NCBI RefSeq assembly: GCF_014395785.1
Contig: NZ_CP060713.1
Span: 1,392,501 to 1,456,500 of the forward strand
Origin: Nocardioides mesophilus
Lineage (GTDB): Bacteria > Actinomycetota > Actinomycetes > Propionibacteriales > Nocardioidaceae
Direction of reading: 5' to 3'
Length of the DNA: 64,000 bases
The notes under the pieces were generated by a model, which was given only the letters and a program-made list of their open reading frames with translations, was not told the DNA's origin and made no database searches. Shown here piece by piece: positions 35,398 through 44,407 of this stretch. The position numbers were made by a program, and so were the translations under genes. Position 1 is the first letter of the stretch; the number at the start of each line of letters is the position of its first letter.

Positions 35398-36393
35398 ATG
35401 AGCGGCGCAGCACTGATCTTCCCCGGCGCGCACGAGCGCTGGTTCGTCACCGACGTCTCCGGCGGTGACTGGTCCTTCTTCTTCTCGCCCCTGCCGCTGT
35501 TGCTGACAGCCGTCGTCGTGGCGGTGACGGTGGCCTGGCGGCTGGTGGCGCTGCGCCTGCCCTCCCCGGAGATCGGCGCCTTCGCTCGGCTGGGCCGGCT
35601 GGCGCCGTACGTCCCCCGGCTGCTGGCCATCCACGTCGGGGTCAGCCTGCTGGCCCTTGCGGCGACCGGCGACTTCCTGGCCCACTCCCTTCCGCTGCGC
35701 GAGGTGCCCGCCGGCGGGGTCGTCGGGCTGGTCGAGGCCGGGATCGGCGTCTGGTTCATCACCGGGGTCCGGCTGCGGGCCGCCGCGGTGGGGCTGGTCG
35801 TCCTCGGTCCGGTCGCGCTGCTGGCCGCCGGCCCGGTGGCGATGCTCGAGTCCGCAGCACTGCTGGGGGTGGCCGGCTTCCTGGCCGTGCTGCCGCCGAG
35901 CGACGGCACCTTCGGACGTGTCGAGCACGACGCCGTACGGCTGCGCTGGGCGCTGCTGGCGCTGCGCCTCGGGGTGGCGGTCGCGCTGGTGACGCTGGCG
36001 TTCTCCGAGAAGCTGACCAACCCGGTGCTGGCCACCGAGACCCTCGACGCCTACCCCTCGCTCGACGTGTTCGCGCTGGCGGGCATCCACCTCGCCCCGA
36101 CCACGTTCATCGCGGTCGCCGGCGCCGTGGAGCTGCTGTTCGGGCTGCTGGTGCTCTCCGGCGCGGCCCCGCAGGTGGCGGTGCTGGTCGCGGCGGTGCC
36201 GTTCAACGCGACGCTGCTGCTGTTCGGGCAGACCGAGCTGGTCGGCCACCTGCCGGTGTACGGCGTCTTCCTGACCCTGCTGGTCTACGGCTCGAGCGCC
36301 GTCACCGCCCCGGAGGTGCGCTGGCTGCCCCGGCCGCGGGACCTGACGGTACGGCGCCGTGCCGCCGTCGCCGCGGCGGCAGCCACCCCCTGA
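35398..36393 (+). CDS. Multi-span membrane protein, possibly DoxX-like
   Basis: A 331-residue protein with eight to nine hydrophobic segments. The second half (residues 185-305), with ALRLGVAVALVTLAFSEKL, FIAVAGAVELLFGLLVLSG and a following paired-helix region, resembles the four-helix DoxX fold; the first half looks like a second copy of similar helices (VSLLALAATGDFLAHSL, VVGLVEAGIGVWFITGV). ATG 35398 follows AAGGGAGTC. Function unknown; a terminal-oxidase or redox link is only a family suggestion. Confidence 0.72.
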   Translation: MSGAALIFPGAHERWFVTDVSGGDWSFFFSPLPLLLTAVVVAVTVAWRLVALRLPSPEIGAFARLGRLAPYVPRLLAIHVGVSLLALAATGDFLAHSLPLREVPAGGVVGLVEAGIGVWFITGVRLRAAAVGLVVLGPVALLAAGPVAMLESAALLGVAGFLAVLPPSDGTFGRVEHDAVRLRWALLALRLGVAVALVTLAFSEKLTNPVLATETLDAYPSLDVFALAGIHLAPTTFIAVAGAVELLFGLLVLSGAAPQVAVLVAAVPFNATLLLFGQTELVGHLPVYGVFLTLLVYGSSAVTAPEVRWLPRPRDLTVRRRAAVAAAAATP

Positions 36394-36423
36394 GCAGCCG
36401 CCCGGCGTGCGGGCGTGGACCGC

Positions 36424-36681
36424 TCAGGCGCCGCCGTTGTCGCCGCCCAGCGAGCCGGGGCCGGTCTCGGCGACGGCATCGTCCGGCCCGACCGGCTGGC
36501 GGTAGGCAGCGCACTCGGCGTTGGGGCAGAAGTCGACGGTGACCATCTCGCCGGGCCGCATCTCGGGACGGGGCTCGTTGTCGGGGTCGAAGTCGACCAC
36601 GGCCTGCTCCAGCGCGGTGCCGCAGACGGGACAGTGGGTCGGCCACTCGTGCGGCTCGTTCGCCGTGATGTCATCGGTCAT
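36424..36681 (-). CDS. Small zinc-ribbon-like protein
   Basis: An 85-residue acidic protein with two cysteine pairs, Cys17-x2-Cys20 (CPVC) and Cys52-x4-Cys57 (CPNAEC), about 30 residues apart, which suggests a zinc ribbon. The C-terminus is Gly/Asp-rich and likely loose. ATG 36681 is preferred because upstream codons are not coding-like. It is divergent from the Rieske gene (76 bases between starts). Confidence 0.65.
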   Translation of the reverse strand: MTDDITANEPHEWPTHCPVCGTALEQAVVDFDPDNEPRPEMRPGEMVTVDFCPNAECAAYRQPVGPDDAVAETGPGSLGGDNGGA

Positions 36682-36757
36682 AGCGCCATCGTGCCCGGTC
36701 ACCCCGCATCGCACTCCTGCACGGGTCGCCGGGCCGACCCACCACCAGGAGGACCCC

Positions 36758-37114
36758 GTGAGCAGCAGCGACCGCATCCCAGCCCGTGACCTGCCTCCGG
36801 GCACCGTGCGCCGCGTCGGCGACTGGGCGGTGGGCAACCGCGACGGCGAGCTGTTCGGCGTCTCGCGCCGTTGCCGGCACCAGCTCGCCGACCTCTCAGA
36901 GGGCAGCATCGACGCCGACGGCTGCCTGGTCTGCCCCTGGCACCAGAGCCGCTACGACGTGGAGTCGGGCGAGATGGTCGAGGGCCCTCGCGGCTTCCTC
37001 GGCTACCACGGGCCCGCGCCCGGCTACTCCCAGCTGGTGCGCGGCTACGCCCGGTTCCTCAAGCTGCGGGTTCGGCGCGTGGTCCGCCGCGGCAAGGACG
37101 TCGTCGTCGAGTGA
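36758..37114 (+). CDS. Small Rieske [2Fe-2S] protein
   Basis: A 118-residue soluble Rieske ferredoxin-type protein. The ligands are Cys39-x-His41 (CRH) and Cys59-x2-His62 (CPWH), 17 residues apart, as in Rieske ferredoxins and oxygenases. The remainder forms a small beta fold with a basic C-terminal end (KLRVRRVVRRGKDVVVE). The GTG at 36758 follows CAGGAGGACCCC. No oxygenase or reductase is adjacent, so its partner is unknown. Confidence 0.88.
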   Translation: MSSSDRIPARDLPPGTVRRVGDWAVGNRDGELFGVSRRCRHQLADLSEGSIDADGCLVCPWHQSRYDVESGEMVEGPRGFLGYHGPAPGYSQLVRGYARFLKLRVRRVVRRGKDVVVE

Positions 37115-37171
37115 TCCGGCCCCACTGCGAGCGCCGGGCCGGGTCCGGCATCCGGGCCGGGTCCGCCAGGA

Positions 37172-38323
37172 CTAGCAGCCGTCGTCGCCGGTCTCGACCG
37201 AGGTGAAGCACTCGACCGGCACGAGCATGTCCGCCGGTGGGTTGTCAGAACTGGTCCGAGCGACTCCGGACTCGTGGCCGTCGGCGTCGAGCGCGCGGAG
37301 CACCGTGTCGGCACCCGGAGCACCGCCCGGCACCGGCACCACCGCGGCGAAGACACCGTCGAACACCGGCACGACCCGCGTCGCACCACCGACGCTCACC
37401 TCCAGCGACGTGACGTCTGCGCCGGCGGATCCGGCCAACGTCAGCAGGTCCGACCCCTGACCGCCGTACAGGTAGGGCCCGGCGGCCGACGCCGCGTCGG
37501 TCGGGGTGGCCGACACCTGGGTGAGGCGCTGGGCCGGGTCCGAGGAGAGCGCGCAACGCGCCACGAAGCCGTCCGGTGACACCAGCGCCGCGCTCAAGGT
37601 GCGCCCCACCCGGTCCGCGGCGCCGACCCGCCACGCGCGGAAGTCCACGTGTCCCTGGTAGGAGCACTGCCGCAGCACCTGGTGGTCGTCGTCCGACGAG
37701 GGCACCTGCGACAGATCGGGCCTGTGGCGAGGGCTGAAGTCGCCGGGAAGCGTGCACGCCGCCGAGTAGGTGCGCCCGTGATGCTCGGCCTCGTAGCTCG
37801 CGACGAGGCCGGCCCGCGACGGGAAGTCGTCGATCCAGCCCTCCGAGTGCTGCCAGGCGCTGTCCGGCACGAGCGGCGCAGCCTGGCGCAGCATCGGCAG
37901 GCACATGGTCTCGGCGTCCACCTTGGAGATCTCCGGGAACGACACGGTGCCGTCGGCTCCGCTGACCGGCGCCATCCCCGCGATCGGCCAGCCGAAGCCG
38001 GTGATGGTCACCCACTGCCGGCCCTGGCTGCTCACCACCAGGTCCGGGTAGCCGTCCCGCGGGCCGCCGGACGCCACGAGCGACACCCGACCGCCGGGAT
38101 CGCCGAAGGCAGGCGAGGGCTCGTCCGCGGAGCGTCCGACGAGCTGCGTCGCCGACAGCACACCTCCCACGGCGAGCAGGCTCGCCACCCCGGCCACGGC
38201 CCCCGCCCGGCGTCGCCGGCGCGCGCGGGCACCGAGCCGGATGACCAGGGCGGGGTCGGTGGGGGCGAGCGGACGGGACTCCAGCACCCGGTCCAGCTCG
38301 TCGAGGATGGCGCGGTCACTCAT
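37172..38323 (-). CDS. Membrane-anchored protein paired with ECF sigma factor (putative anti-sigma)
   Basis: A 383-residue protein whose start overlaps the stop of the sigma gene by eight bases. Residues 1-35 are cytoplasmic and rich in charge (DELDRVLESRPLAP, then RLGARARRRRR), residues 38-56 are a membrane helix, and the rest is outside with several cysteines, including one at the very end. The position and topology match the anti-sigma or sensor partners of SigE-family factors, but the short cytoplasmic part has no zinc anti-sigma motif. Promoter is presumably that of the sigma gene. Confidence 0.7.
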   Translation of the reverse strand: MSDRAILDELDRVLESRPLAPTDPALVIRLGARARRRRRAGAVAGVASLLAVGGVLSATQLVGRSADEPSPAFGDPGGRVSLVASGGPRDGYPDLVVSSQGRQWVTITGFGWPIAGMAPVSGADGTVSFPEISKVDAETMCLPMLRQAAPLVPDSAWQHSEGWIDDFPSRAGLVASYEAEHHGRTYSAACTLPGDFSPRHRPDLSQVPSSDDDHQVLRQCSYQGHVDFRAWRVGAADRVGRTLSAALVSPDGFVARCALSSDPAQRLTQVSATPTDAASAAGPYLYGGQGSDLLTLAGSAGADVTSLEVSVGGATRVVPVFDGVFAAVVPVPGGAPGADTVLRALDADGHESGVARTSSDNPPADMLVPVECFTSVETGDDGC

Positions 38324-38834
38324 CGTGTGCTCCGGAGGTCGAAGGGGTGGGAGCCAGAGCGGCGCGCAGCCGCTCGAGGCCTCGGGACGCCTGCGTCTTC
38401 ACCGTGCTGCGCGAGCAACCGATGAGGCGTGCGGTCTCCTCGACCGACAGGTCGTTCCAGTAGCGCAGGACCACGGCGGCCCGTTGGCCGGGAGGAAGCG
38501 CCCTCAACGCCGCGAAGACCGCCGACTCCACCTGCGGCTCGGTCTCCTTGCCCGGCATCCCGGAGCGGTCCTGGCCGTCGGTCACCTCACGGCGGCGCCA
38601 CGGCCGGCGCGACTCGTCGATGCAGGCGCGGACCAGGATCTGTCGGACGTAGGCGTCGATCGTGTCCGACCGGTCAACGCGGTCCCAGGCCAGGTAGAGC
38701 TTGGTCAGCGCGATCTGGACCAGGTCCTCGGCACGGTGAGGATCCCCGCACAGCAGGTACGCCGTGCGGGTGAGCTGCGGCGAGCGCGCCACGACGTACT
38801 GCGTGAAGCGCCGGTCCCGGTCGCTCCGCCTCAT
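38316..38834 (-). CDS. ECF sigma factor, SigE family
   Basis: A 172-residue sigma factor with regions 2 and 4 only. Region 2 reads FTQYVVARSPQLTRTAYLLC and DPHRAEDLVQIALTKLYLAW, as in the SigE group of actinobacteria (SigE70 type). Region 4 reads ALRALPPGQRAAVVLRYWND then SVEETARLIGCSRSTVKTQA, the -35 recognition helix-turn-helix. The downstream overlapping membrane protein is its likely partner. A second such pair is at 53090-54784. Confidence 0.92.
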   Translation of the reverse strand: MRRSDRDRRFTQYVVARSPQLTRTAYLLCGDPHRAEDLVQIALTKLYLAWDRVDRSDTIDAYVRQILVRACIDESRRPWRRREVTDGQDRSGMPGKETEPQVESAVFAALRALPPGQRAAVVLRYWNDLSVEETARLIGCSRSTVKTQASRGLERLRAALAPTPSTSGAHDE

Positions 38835-38911
38835 CCTGGTCTCCCCCGTCGGTGGTCACTTCTCACCCCTCCATACGGTGGGGCTCTGCCCGCAGGACCA
38901 CACGGACCGTG

Positions 38912-38973
38912 AAAAATCGTCGGTCGATCCGACGACGGCACCGATCGACCGATCGGCAAGGTCGATCGGTGCC
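38912..38973 (-). terminator. Two tandem terminators after the permease-ureohydrolase operon
   Basis: First a 14-bp perfect stem (38937-38950 with 38960-38973, nine-base loop) directly after the PIN gene stop, then a second stem TCGTCGG/CCGACGA (38917-38923 with 38929-38935) followed on the minus strand by five Ts (38912-38916). The second is a textbook intrinsic terminator. They insulate this operon from the sigma factor gene. Confidence 0.85.
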
Positions 38974-38975
38974 GC

Positions 38976-39371
38976 TCAGTGCAGCGCCTCCACCGGGGCG
39001 ACGGCGACCAGGGCCTTCACCGTCTCGGCGAGCCGGGTGTCGAGCGTGACGAAGGCGTCTGCCTGCAGCTGGGTCAGGGCGACGTACTCCGCCGTCAGCG
39101 TGTCGGGCCAGCCGAGCCGGTCCGCGACCTTCCAGGCGGTCCTCTGCAGCACCCGGTCGCCGAGCAGGCGCAGGTTCAGCCCGCGCACGTGGTCGAGCCG
39201 GCGCCCAGCCTCCTTCTCGTCCAGCTCCCCGCGGCGGACCGACTGGTAGAGCATTGAGAGCACCTGCGAGCGGAGCAGCGTCGGCGCGAGCAGCTGGTGC
39301 TCCGCCGCGACCACGGCCTGTTCCTGGGCCAGCCGGAGCGCGACGTCCGGGCCGATCACGAACCGGGTCAT
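38976..39371 (-). CDS. PIN-domain protein (VapC-like) without visible antitoxin
   Basis: A 131-residue protein of the PIN ribonuclease fold. It starts [14 protein letters not shown] (first acidic ligand), has a middle ELDEKEAGRRLDHV helix region and ends with TAEYVALTQLQADAFVTLDTRLAETV, the typical second acidic cluster. No VapB-like antitoxin is next to it; instead its ATG overlaps the stop of the SnoaL-like gene (ATGA), tying it to the metabolic operon. The metal ligands look complete, so nuclease activity is possible but not shown. Confidence 0.8.
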   Translation of the reverse strand: MTRFVIGPDVALRLAQEQAVVAAEHQLLAPTLLRSQVLSMLYQSVRRGELDEKEAGRRLDHVRGLNLRLLGDRVLQRTAWKVADRLGWPDTLTAEYVALTQLQADAFVTLDTRLAETVKALVAVAPVEALH

Positions 39372-39796
39372 CCCAGCGTCGCCTCGCCCGGGTCGGCCGG
39401 GGACGGGGACAGGTGCTCGTGGACCGCGAGCCACCGGCCGTCGGTCTGCCGGGCGAAGACGATCGTCTCGCGCTCGTCGAGCCACTGCCGCTCGCCGTCG
39501 GCCTGCACCACGGTGAGGACCCGGTGGGTGAAGACCGCGCTCTCGCCGTGCACCCGGACCCTGCCGTCCAAGGAGGTGCACGAGCTGACCTGGAAGCCGG
39601 CGTCGCGCTCCCACGACGCCCACAGCCGCTCGTAGGCGACACGTGAGTTCAGCGGCTCCGGCACGGTGTAGAACACGAACGTCGCGTCGGGGGTGAAGCT
39701 GCCGAAGTAGGCGTCGCGGTCGTGCCGGCCGAAGGCGTGGACGAGGTCGGACGCGGCGGCGAGCACCTGCTTCTCGACGTTCTCGACGGGGGTCAT
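39368..39796 (-). CDS. SnoaL-like / DUF4440-type protein
   Basis: A 142-residue NTF2-fold protein. The family pattern is visible: [20 protein letters not shown] at residues 18-37, FVFYTVPEP, then [13 protein letters not shown] and [18 protein letters not shown] at the end. Members bind small substrates in a cone-shaped pocket and are often enzymes or folding partners in degradation pathways. It overlaps the ureohydrolase gene by four bases upstream and the PIN gene by four downstream. Confidence 0.85.
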   Translation of the reverse strand: MTPVENVEKQVLAAASDLVHAFGRHDRDAYFGSFTPDATFVFYTVPEPLNSRVAYERLWASWERDAGFQVSSCTSLDGRVRVHGESAVFTHRVLTVVQADGERQWLDERETIVFARQTDGRWLAVHEHLSPSPADPGEATLG

Positions 39797-40800
39797 GTGG
39801 CGCTCCTCGGGGCGAGAGCCGACAGCAGCTCGTAGGTGACGTGCGAGGCGGCGATCCCGGTCACCTGCGCGTGGTCGTAGGCCGGTGAGACCTCGACGAC
39901 GTCGGCCCCGACGAGGTTCAGCCCGCCGAAGGCGCGCAGCACCGCGAGCAGCTCCCGGCTGGTCATGCCGCCGGCCTCGGGGGTGCCGGTGCCGGGCGCG
40001 AAGGCCGGGTCCAGCACGTCGATGTCGACCGAGACGTAGACCGGTCGTTCGCCGACCCGGGCTTGGATCCGCTCTACGACGCCGCGGGCGCCGAGGTCGT
40101 CGATCTCGACGCTCGGCACGATCTGGAAGCCGAGGTCCGCGTCGTCGACGAGGTCCTGGCGGGAGTACAACGGCCCGCGGGTGCCGACGTGCAGGCACCC
40201 CGACCGGTCGAGCAGCCCCTCCTCCGAGGCCCGACGGAACGGAGTGCCGTGGGTGTAGGCGGCGCCGAAGTAGGTGTCCCAGGTGTCGAGGTGCGCGTCG
40301 AAGTGGACGACCGCCACCGGCCCGTGCTTGGCGTGCATCGCCCGCAGCAGCGGCAGCGCGATGGTGTGGTCGCCGCCGATCGTGACCAGCCGCTCCGAGC
40401 GCTCGAGCAGGTGCCGGGCGCCGGCCTCGATCGCCGCGATCGCCTCCTCGATGTCGAACGGGTTCACCGCGAGGTCGCCGGCGTCGACGACCTGCTGGCC
40501 GGCGAACGGGTCGACGTCGACGGCCGGGTTGTGCGGCCGCAGCAGCCGCGAGGACTCCCGCACGTGCGACGGACCGAACCGCGCTCCCGGCCGGTAGGAG
40601 ACGCCCGCGTCGAACGGCACCCCGACCACCGCGACGTCGACGTCGGAGACCTCGTCGATGCGGGGCAGGGTCGCGAAGGTGGCCGGGCCCGCGAAGCGGG
40701 GTACGAGCGTCGCGTCGACCTGGCCGACCCGGCCGCCGGCCCGCACCCGGGGCAGGCCCGGCGAGGCGGGCGACGACGGATCGGCGGCGGGGTCAGCCAT
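39793..40800 (-). CDS. Agmatinase-family ureohydrolase (SpeB-like)
   Basis: A 335-residue manganese enzyme cleaving urea from a guanidino compound. All metal motifs are present: [23 protein letters not shown] and [20 protein letters not shown]. The start at 40800 (MADPAADP) overlaps the permease end by eight bases. The family includes agmatinases, guanidinobutyrases and related enzymes; the substrate is not readable from these motifs. Together with a nucleobase-type permease and a cyclase-family hydrolase it suggests import and breakdown of a guanidino or ureido compound. Confidence 0.92.
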   Translation of the reverse strand: MADPAADPSSPASPGLPRVRAGGRVGQVDATLVPRFAGPATFATLPRIDEVSDVDVAVVGVPFDAGVSYRPGARFGPSHVRESSRLLRPHNPAVDVDPFAGQQVVDAGDLAVNPFDIEEAIAAIEAGARHLLERSERLVTIGGDHTIALPLLRAMHAKHGPVAVVHFDAHLDTWDTYFGAAYTHGTPFRRASEEGLLDRSGCLHVGTRGPLYSRQDLVDDADLGFQIVPSVEIDDLGARGVVERIQARVGERPVYVSVDIDVLDPAFAPGTGTPEAGGMTSRELLAVLRAFGGLNLVGADVVEVSPAYDHAQVTGIAASHVTYELLSALAPRSAT

Positions 40801-42373
40801 CGGCTCTCCTCGAGGCAGCGCTGCGGGCACGGACCCGGTGCACGGAGGCACCGGCGTTGTCGAGGATCTCAGGCTCCTCGACCTCGGCGGCAGGCACCCA
40901 TCGCGGACCGTCCGGCCCGAACACGTAGCGCGGCTCCGGGACGACGTACAGCAGCACCGTGTAGACGACCGCGGCGACGCCGATCGCGACCAGCAGGCTG
41001 AGGTCGATGCCGCCGGCGGCGTTGCGGAACGGCCCCTCGATCAGCGGCGGGTAGTTGGCGAACAGCAGGCCCAGCACGGCGGCCGGGATCCAGGCGGCCA
41101 TGCCCCGCCAGTTGACCCCGGAGCTGAACCAGTAGGCGCCGCCGGTGCGGCCCTGGTTGAACACCTGCAGGTCGACCTCGCGGTAGTAGCCGCGGCGTAC
41201 GACGTAGCCGATCGTCATGATGATCATCCACGGCGTGGTGCAGATGACGATCGCACCGATGAACGCGTTCACGCTGGCGATCAGGTCGAAGGCGAGCCGG
41301 CCGACCAGGATGAACACGAACGCGAGCGAACCGATCACCAGCGAGGCCTGCACCCGCGAGAGCCGCGGGAACACCGAGGAGAAGTCCAGGCCGGTGCCGT
41401 AGAGCGAGGTGATGCCGGTCGAGAGCCCGCCGAGGAAGGCGACCACCATGAGCAGCAGGGCGTACCACAGGGGCGAGAGGTTGATCAGGGCCACGATGTA
41501 GTCGGCCTCACCGGCGACCAGGGTCGCGGTGGCGACGCCGAACAGGAACGGCACCAGCGTCATCGCTTGGGCTCCGAGGGTGGCGCCGAGCAGCGACTTC
41601 ACCGAGGTGCCGGTGGGGATGTAGCGGGACCAGTCGCCGAGGAAGGCGCCGAACGAGATCGGGTTGCCCATCACGATCAGCGCGGACAGCACGAACGTCG
41701 GCCAGAACGAGCCGAGCGCGTAGGCGCCCGGCCCCGGGTCGTAGCCGAGGTCGAGCGATCCGGAGTAGGCCACGCCGCCGAGCAGGATCAGGATCGTGTT
41801 GCCGAAGACCACGATCTTGTTCACCAGCAGCATGAACGCGTAGCCGTAGACGACCACCACGATGACGATCCCGCCGAGAACGGCGTAGATCGTGCCGCGC
41901 AGCAGGTCGGAGTCCTCGACCCCGGCCAGCCGCACCAGTGCTCCGACCAGCGCGTCACCGCTCACCCAGACCGAGATCGAGTAGAACGCGATCGCGGTGA
42001 GCAGCGACAGGAACGAGCCGAGCACCCGGCCGCGGACGCCGAAGTGCGCACCCGAGCTGACCGCGTTGTTGGTCCCGGTGATCGGCCCGAACAGCCCCAT
42101 CGGCATCAGGATCAGCGCGCCGACCAGCACCCCCAGCACGGTGGCGGCGACCGCCTCCCACAACGAGAGCCCGAGCAGGATCGGGAAGGTGCCGAGGATG
42201 ACGGTGGCGAAGGTGTTCGCGCCGCCGAACTGGATCCGGAACAGGTCCAGCGGCCGGGAGTGCCGGTGCTCGGGCGGGATCGTGTCGATCCCGTGCTGCT
42301 CGACCTCGGTGGCCTTCGGCCGGCGGATCTCCGGCGTGGCCCCCCGGCCGGCGTCGTACGGTTCTGGTCGCAT
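40793..42373 (-). CDS. NCS1-type permease (cytosine/purine/allantoin family)
   Basis: A 526-residue transporter with about twelve hydrophobic segments. The N-terminal part ends in [20 protein letters not shown], and [20 protein letters not shown] and [20 protein letters not shown] are the conserved substrate and sodium-site regions of NCS1 carriers. The ATG at 42373 follows GGAGGGACC. Substrates of this family are nucleobases, hydantoins, allantoin and, in some clades, thiamine or guanidino compounds. First gene of the four-gene operon. Confidence 0.9.
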   Translation of the reverse strand: MRPEPYDAGRGATPEIRRPKATEVEQHGIDTIPPEHRHSRPLDLFRIQFGGANTFATVILGTFPILLGLSLWEAVAATVLGVLVGALILMPMGLFGPITGTNNAVSSGAHFGVRGRVLGSFLSLLTAIAFYSISVWVSGDALVGALVRLAGVEDSDLLRGTIYAVLGGIVIVVVVYGYAFMLLVNKIVVFGNTILILLGGVAYSGSLDLGYDPGPGAYALGSFWPTFVLSALIVMGNPISFGAFLGDWSRYIPTGTSVKSLLGATLGAQAMTLVPFLFGVATATLVAGEADYIVALINLSPLWYALLLMVVAFLGGLSTGITSLYGTGLDFSSVFPRLSRVQASLVIGSLAFVFILVGRLAFDLIASVNAFIGAIVICTTPWMIIMTIGYVVRRGYYREVDLQVFNQGRTGGAYWFSSGVNWRGMAAWIPAAVLGLLFANYPPLIEGPFRNAAGGIDLSLLVAIGVAAVVYTVLLYVVPEPRYVFGPDGPRWVPAAEVEEPEILDNAGASVHRVRARSAASRRADG

Positions 42374-42433
42374 CGCCAGGTCCCTCCATGACGGCCGCGG
42401 TGCCCGCGGCGCTGCACGCAGGCTAGGCATGAG

Positions 42434-42448
42434 TTGCATCACATGCAA
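42434..42448. promoter_or_regulatory. 15-bp palindrome between permease and cyclase genes
   Basis: TTGCATCACATGCAA is a perfect palindrome with a three-base centre, in the 87-base divergent promoter region. AATAGTT just after it could be a -10 of the cyclase gene. A likely target of the XRE-cupin regulator encoded at 43126 (inference from position). Confidence 0.55.
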
Positions 42449-42460
42449 TAGTTGTTTCCC

Positions 42461-43129
42461 ATGAGGGTCACTCGCATCGTGGACCTGTCTGTACCGGTGG
42501 GGCCGGGGACGGTCGTCTACCCCGGCGACCCCAGCCCCGAGCTGCAGGTGCACAGCACCATCGAGCGGGACGGCTTCAACCTGCTGCAGGTGAGCATGGG
42601 CTCGCAGTCCGGCACCCACGTCGACGCCCCGTTCCACTTCGACGCCGACACCCCGCGCATCGACGAGCTGCCGCTCGAGCGGTTCGCGGGCACCGCGGTC
42701 GTGGTCGACGCGACCGCCGTCGGGGAGCGCGGCCGGATCACCTGGGAGCACGTCGCCCCGGTGGCCGACCGGCTCGGCCCCGGCACGGTGGTGCTGCTGC
42801 ACACCGGATGGGCGCAGCGGTACGGCGCGCCGGCGTACTTCGCCAACCCGTTCCTCGACGCGGACGCCTGCCGCCGGATGCTCGACCTCGGCGTGCGCGC
42901 GTTCTGCATCGACGCGATCAACCTCGACGAGACCCCCGACGACGACCACCCCGGTGAGGGCTTCCCGGTGCACCACCTGATCGCCGCGGCGGGCGGGGTG
43001 ATCGGGGAGAACTTCCGCAACTTCGAGGCCCTCGACTGGCCGGACCCCTTCGTCACCTTCTTCCCGATCGCGCTCGAAGGAGCCGACGGGGCGCCGGTGC
43101 GCGCGGTCGCGATGGAGCTGCAGCCGTGA
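42461..43129 (+). CDS. Cyclase-family amidohydrolase (kynurenine formamidase-like)
   Basis: A 222-residue enzyme of the cyclase family, metal-dependent hydrolases acting on formamides, cyclic amides and isatin-type rings. The signature is SGTHVDAPFHF (residues 47-57); VVLLHTGWAQRYG and VHHLIAAAGGVIGENFRN are also typical. ATG 42461 is chosen over an upstream TTG because it starts the conserved strand and is in leaderless range of a -10. Divergent from the permease operon and coupled (GTGA) to the regulator gene. Confidence 0.88.
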   Translation: MRVTRIVDLSVPVGPGTVVYPGDPSPELQVHSTIERDGFNLLQVSMGSQSGTHVDAPFHFDADTPRIDELPLERFAGTAVVVDATAVGERGRITWEHVAPVADRLGPGTVVLLHTGWAQRYGAPAYFANPFLDADACRRMLDLGVRAFCIDAINLDETPDDDHPGEGFPVHHLIAAAGGVIGENFRNFEALDWPDPFVTFFPIALEGADGAPVRAVAMELQP

Positions 43130-43740
43130 GCGCCCCCGACGCGGGCGGCCCCACGCCCGCGGACGACCTCCCCGGCACTCCCGCCCGCGCCGAGCGGGCG
43201 CCGGTGCGGATCGGCGCCCGGCTGCGCGCCGCCCGGCTCTCGCAGAAGATGACGATGGAGCAGGTGGCCGCCGCCAGCGGCCTGACCAAGGGCTTCATCA
43301 GCCGGCTCGAGCGCGACAGCGCGTCTCCCTCGGTGGCCTCGCTGGTGGCGGTCTGCGAGGTCATCGGGCTCCGGGTGGGCGCCCTGTTCGACCCGCCGGA
43401 GACGGCGGTGGTCCGGGCGGGCGCGGGCAAGCGGATCAACTTCGGCGCCAGCGGTGCGGTCGAGCGGCTGCTCAGCCCCGGCACGCAGCAGCAGATCGAG
43501 GTCATCCACACGGTGCTCGAGGGCGCCGGCCACGGTGGCGACGAGCTCTACACCCTCGACTGCGACACCGAGTTCGTGTACGTCGTCGGCGGCTCGCTCG
43601 AGATCGTCCTGGAGGACCAGCAGGTGACGCTGGCCGCGGGCGACGCGATGACCTTCCCCGGCCGGACCCCGCACACCTGGCGCAACACCTCGGCCACCGA
43701 GCCGGCGGAGGTGCTGTGGGTGATGTCGCCGGCGCCCTGA
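43126..43740 (+). CDS. XRE-family regulator with C-terminal cupin domain
   Basis: A 204-residue transcription factor. Residues 24-85 contain an XRE helix-turn-helix (IGARLRAARLSQKMTMEQVA then SGLTKGFISRLERD), and residues 115-200 a cupin barrel (EFVYVVGGSLEIVLEDQQVT, then MTFPGRTPHTWRN), the fold that senses small metabolites in regulators such as PuuR. The N-terminal 23 residues are Pro/Ala-rich. The GTG at 43126 overlaps the cyclase stop, so it is the natural local regulator of both operons. Confidence 0.9.
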   Translation: MSAPDAGGPTPADDLPGTPARAERAPVRIGARLRAARLSQKMTMEQVAAASGLTKGFISRLERDSASPSVASLVAVCEVIGLRVGALFDPPETAVVRAGAGKRINFGASGAVERLLSPGTQQQIEVIHTVLEGAGHGGDELYTLDCDTEFVYVVGGSLEIVLEDQQVTLAAGDAMTFPGRTPHTWRNTSATEPAEVLWVMSPAP

Positions 43741-43773
43741 GCCGCGCCCGGGTCGTGGGCGCGGCCGCCCCGC

Positions 43774-44145
43774 TCAGCCGGTCGAGCCCTCGTCCTCGAA
43801 GCTCACGTGGGCGGGATGCATCTCGGCCCCGTCGTAGCGGGTCCAGCCGGTCTTCTCGATGATGGCGCGCACCCGGGCCCGCTCGGCCTCGTCGCGGCAC
43901 TCGATCAGCAGCAGCTCCATGCCGCTGCGGGTGGCGGTGACCGAGTGGAAGCCGGCATGCGCGAGCGCGGCCATCGGGACGGCGGCGTCCTGCCCGAGCG
44001 GGACCGCGTAGGCGACCGTGTGGGCGCCGGGTCCGCCGAGCTCCGCCTCCCGCCCGGCCTCCTCGAGCGTCACCCTGCGCAGGAACAACATCACCGCGCC
44101 GCCGACGACAACGAAGGCGGAGGGCACCATCACCGGTCCGAGCAT
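43774..44145 (-). CDS. Small membrane-anchored protein of unknown function
   Basis: A 123-residue protein with one membrane helix at residues 3-24 (PVMVPSAFVVVGGAVMLFL) followed by a soluble domain of alternating strands and helices (MELLLIECRDEAERARVRAI). The ATG at 44145 follows GGAGAGG. Convergent with the XRE-cupin gene. No family recognised. Bases 44146-44407 upstream hold the divergent promoters. Confidence 0.65.
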   Translation of the reverse strand: MLGPVMVPSAFVVVGGAVMLFLRRVTLEEAGREAELGGPGAHTVAYAVPLGQDAAVPMAALAHAGFHSVTATRSGMELLLIECRDEAERARVRAIIEKTGWTRYDGAEMHPAHVSFEDEGSTG

Positions 44146-44407
44146 GACCTCTCCGTCCCGCGACGCCCCGGTCTGACCCGACCCGTGCCGAGCCCCCGGA
44201 GCCCCGCCGCGTCCGGGGAGCCTGCACCCCCGTCCTGCAGGCTCCCCCTGGTGCTTCGAGACTGCTCCCGCCGGCCGACGCGGTCGAGGGACCTGGGTCC
44301 CCTCCCACCGCGCATTCGTGCCAGCCATTCCAGGACGTAGCGCCGACTTCGGACGACACCCGCCTGGTGGTCGCCACCCGTTCACCGCCGGAGCCGACGC
44401 TTGCCGC

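Noticed and set aside
40658-42391. 577-codon open frame opposite the NCS1 permease
   Set aside because: Same composition artefact; no domain, and the minus-strand permease is clear.
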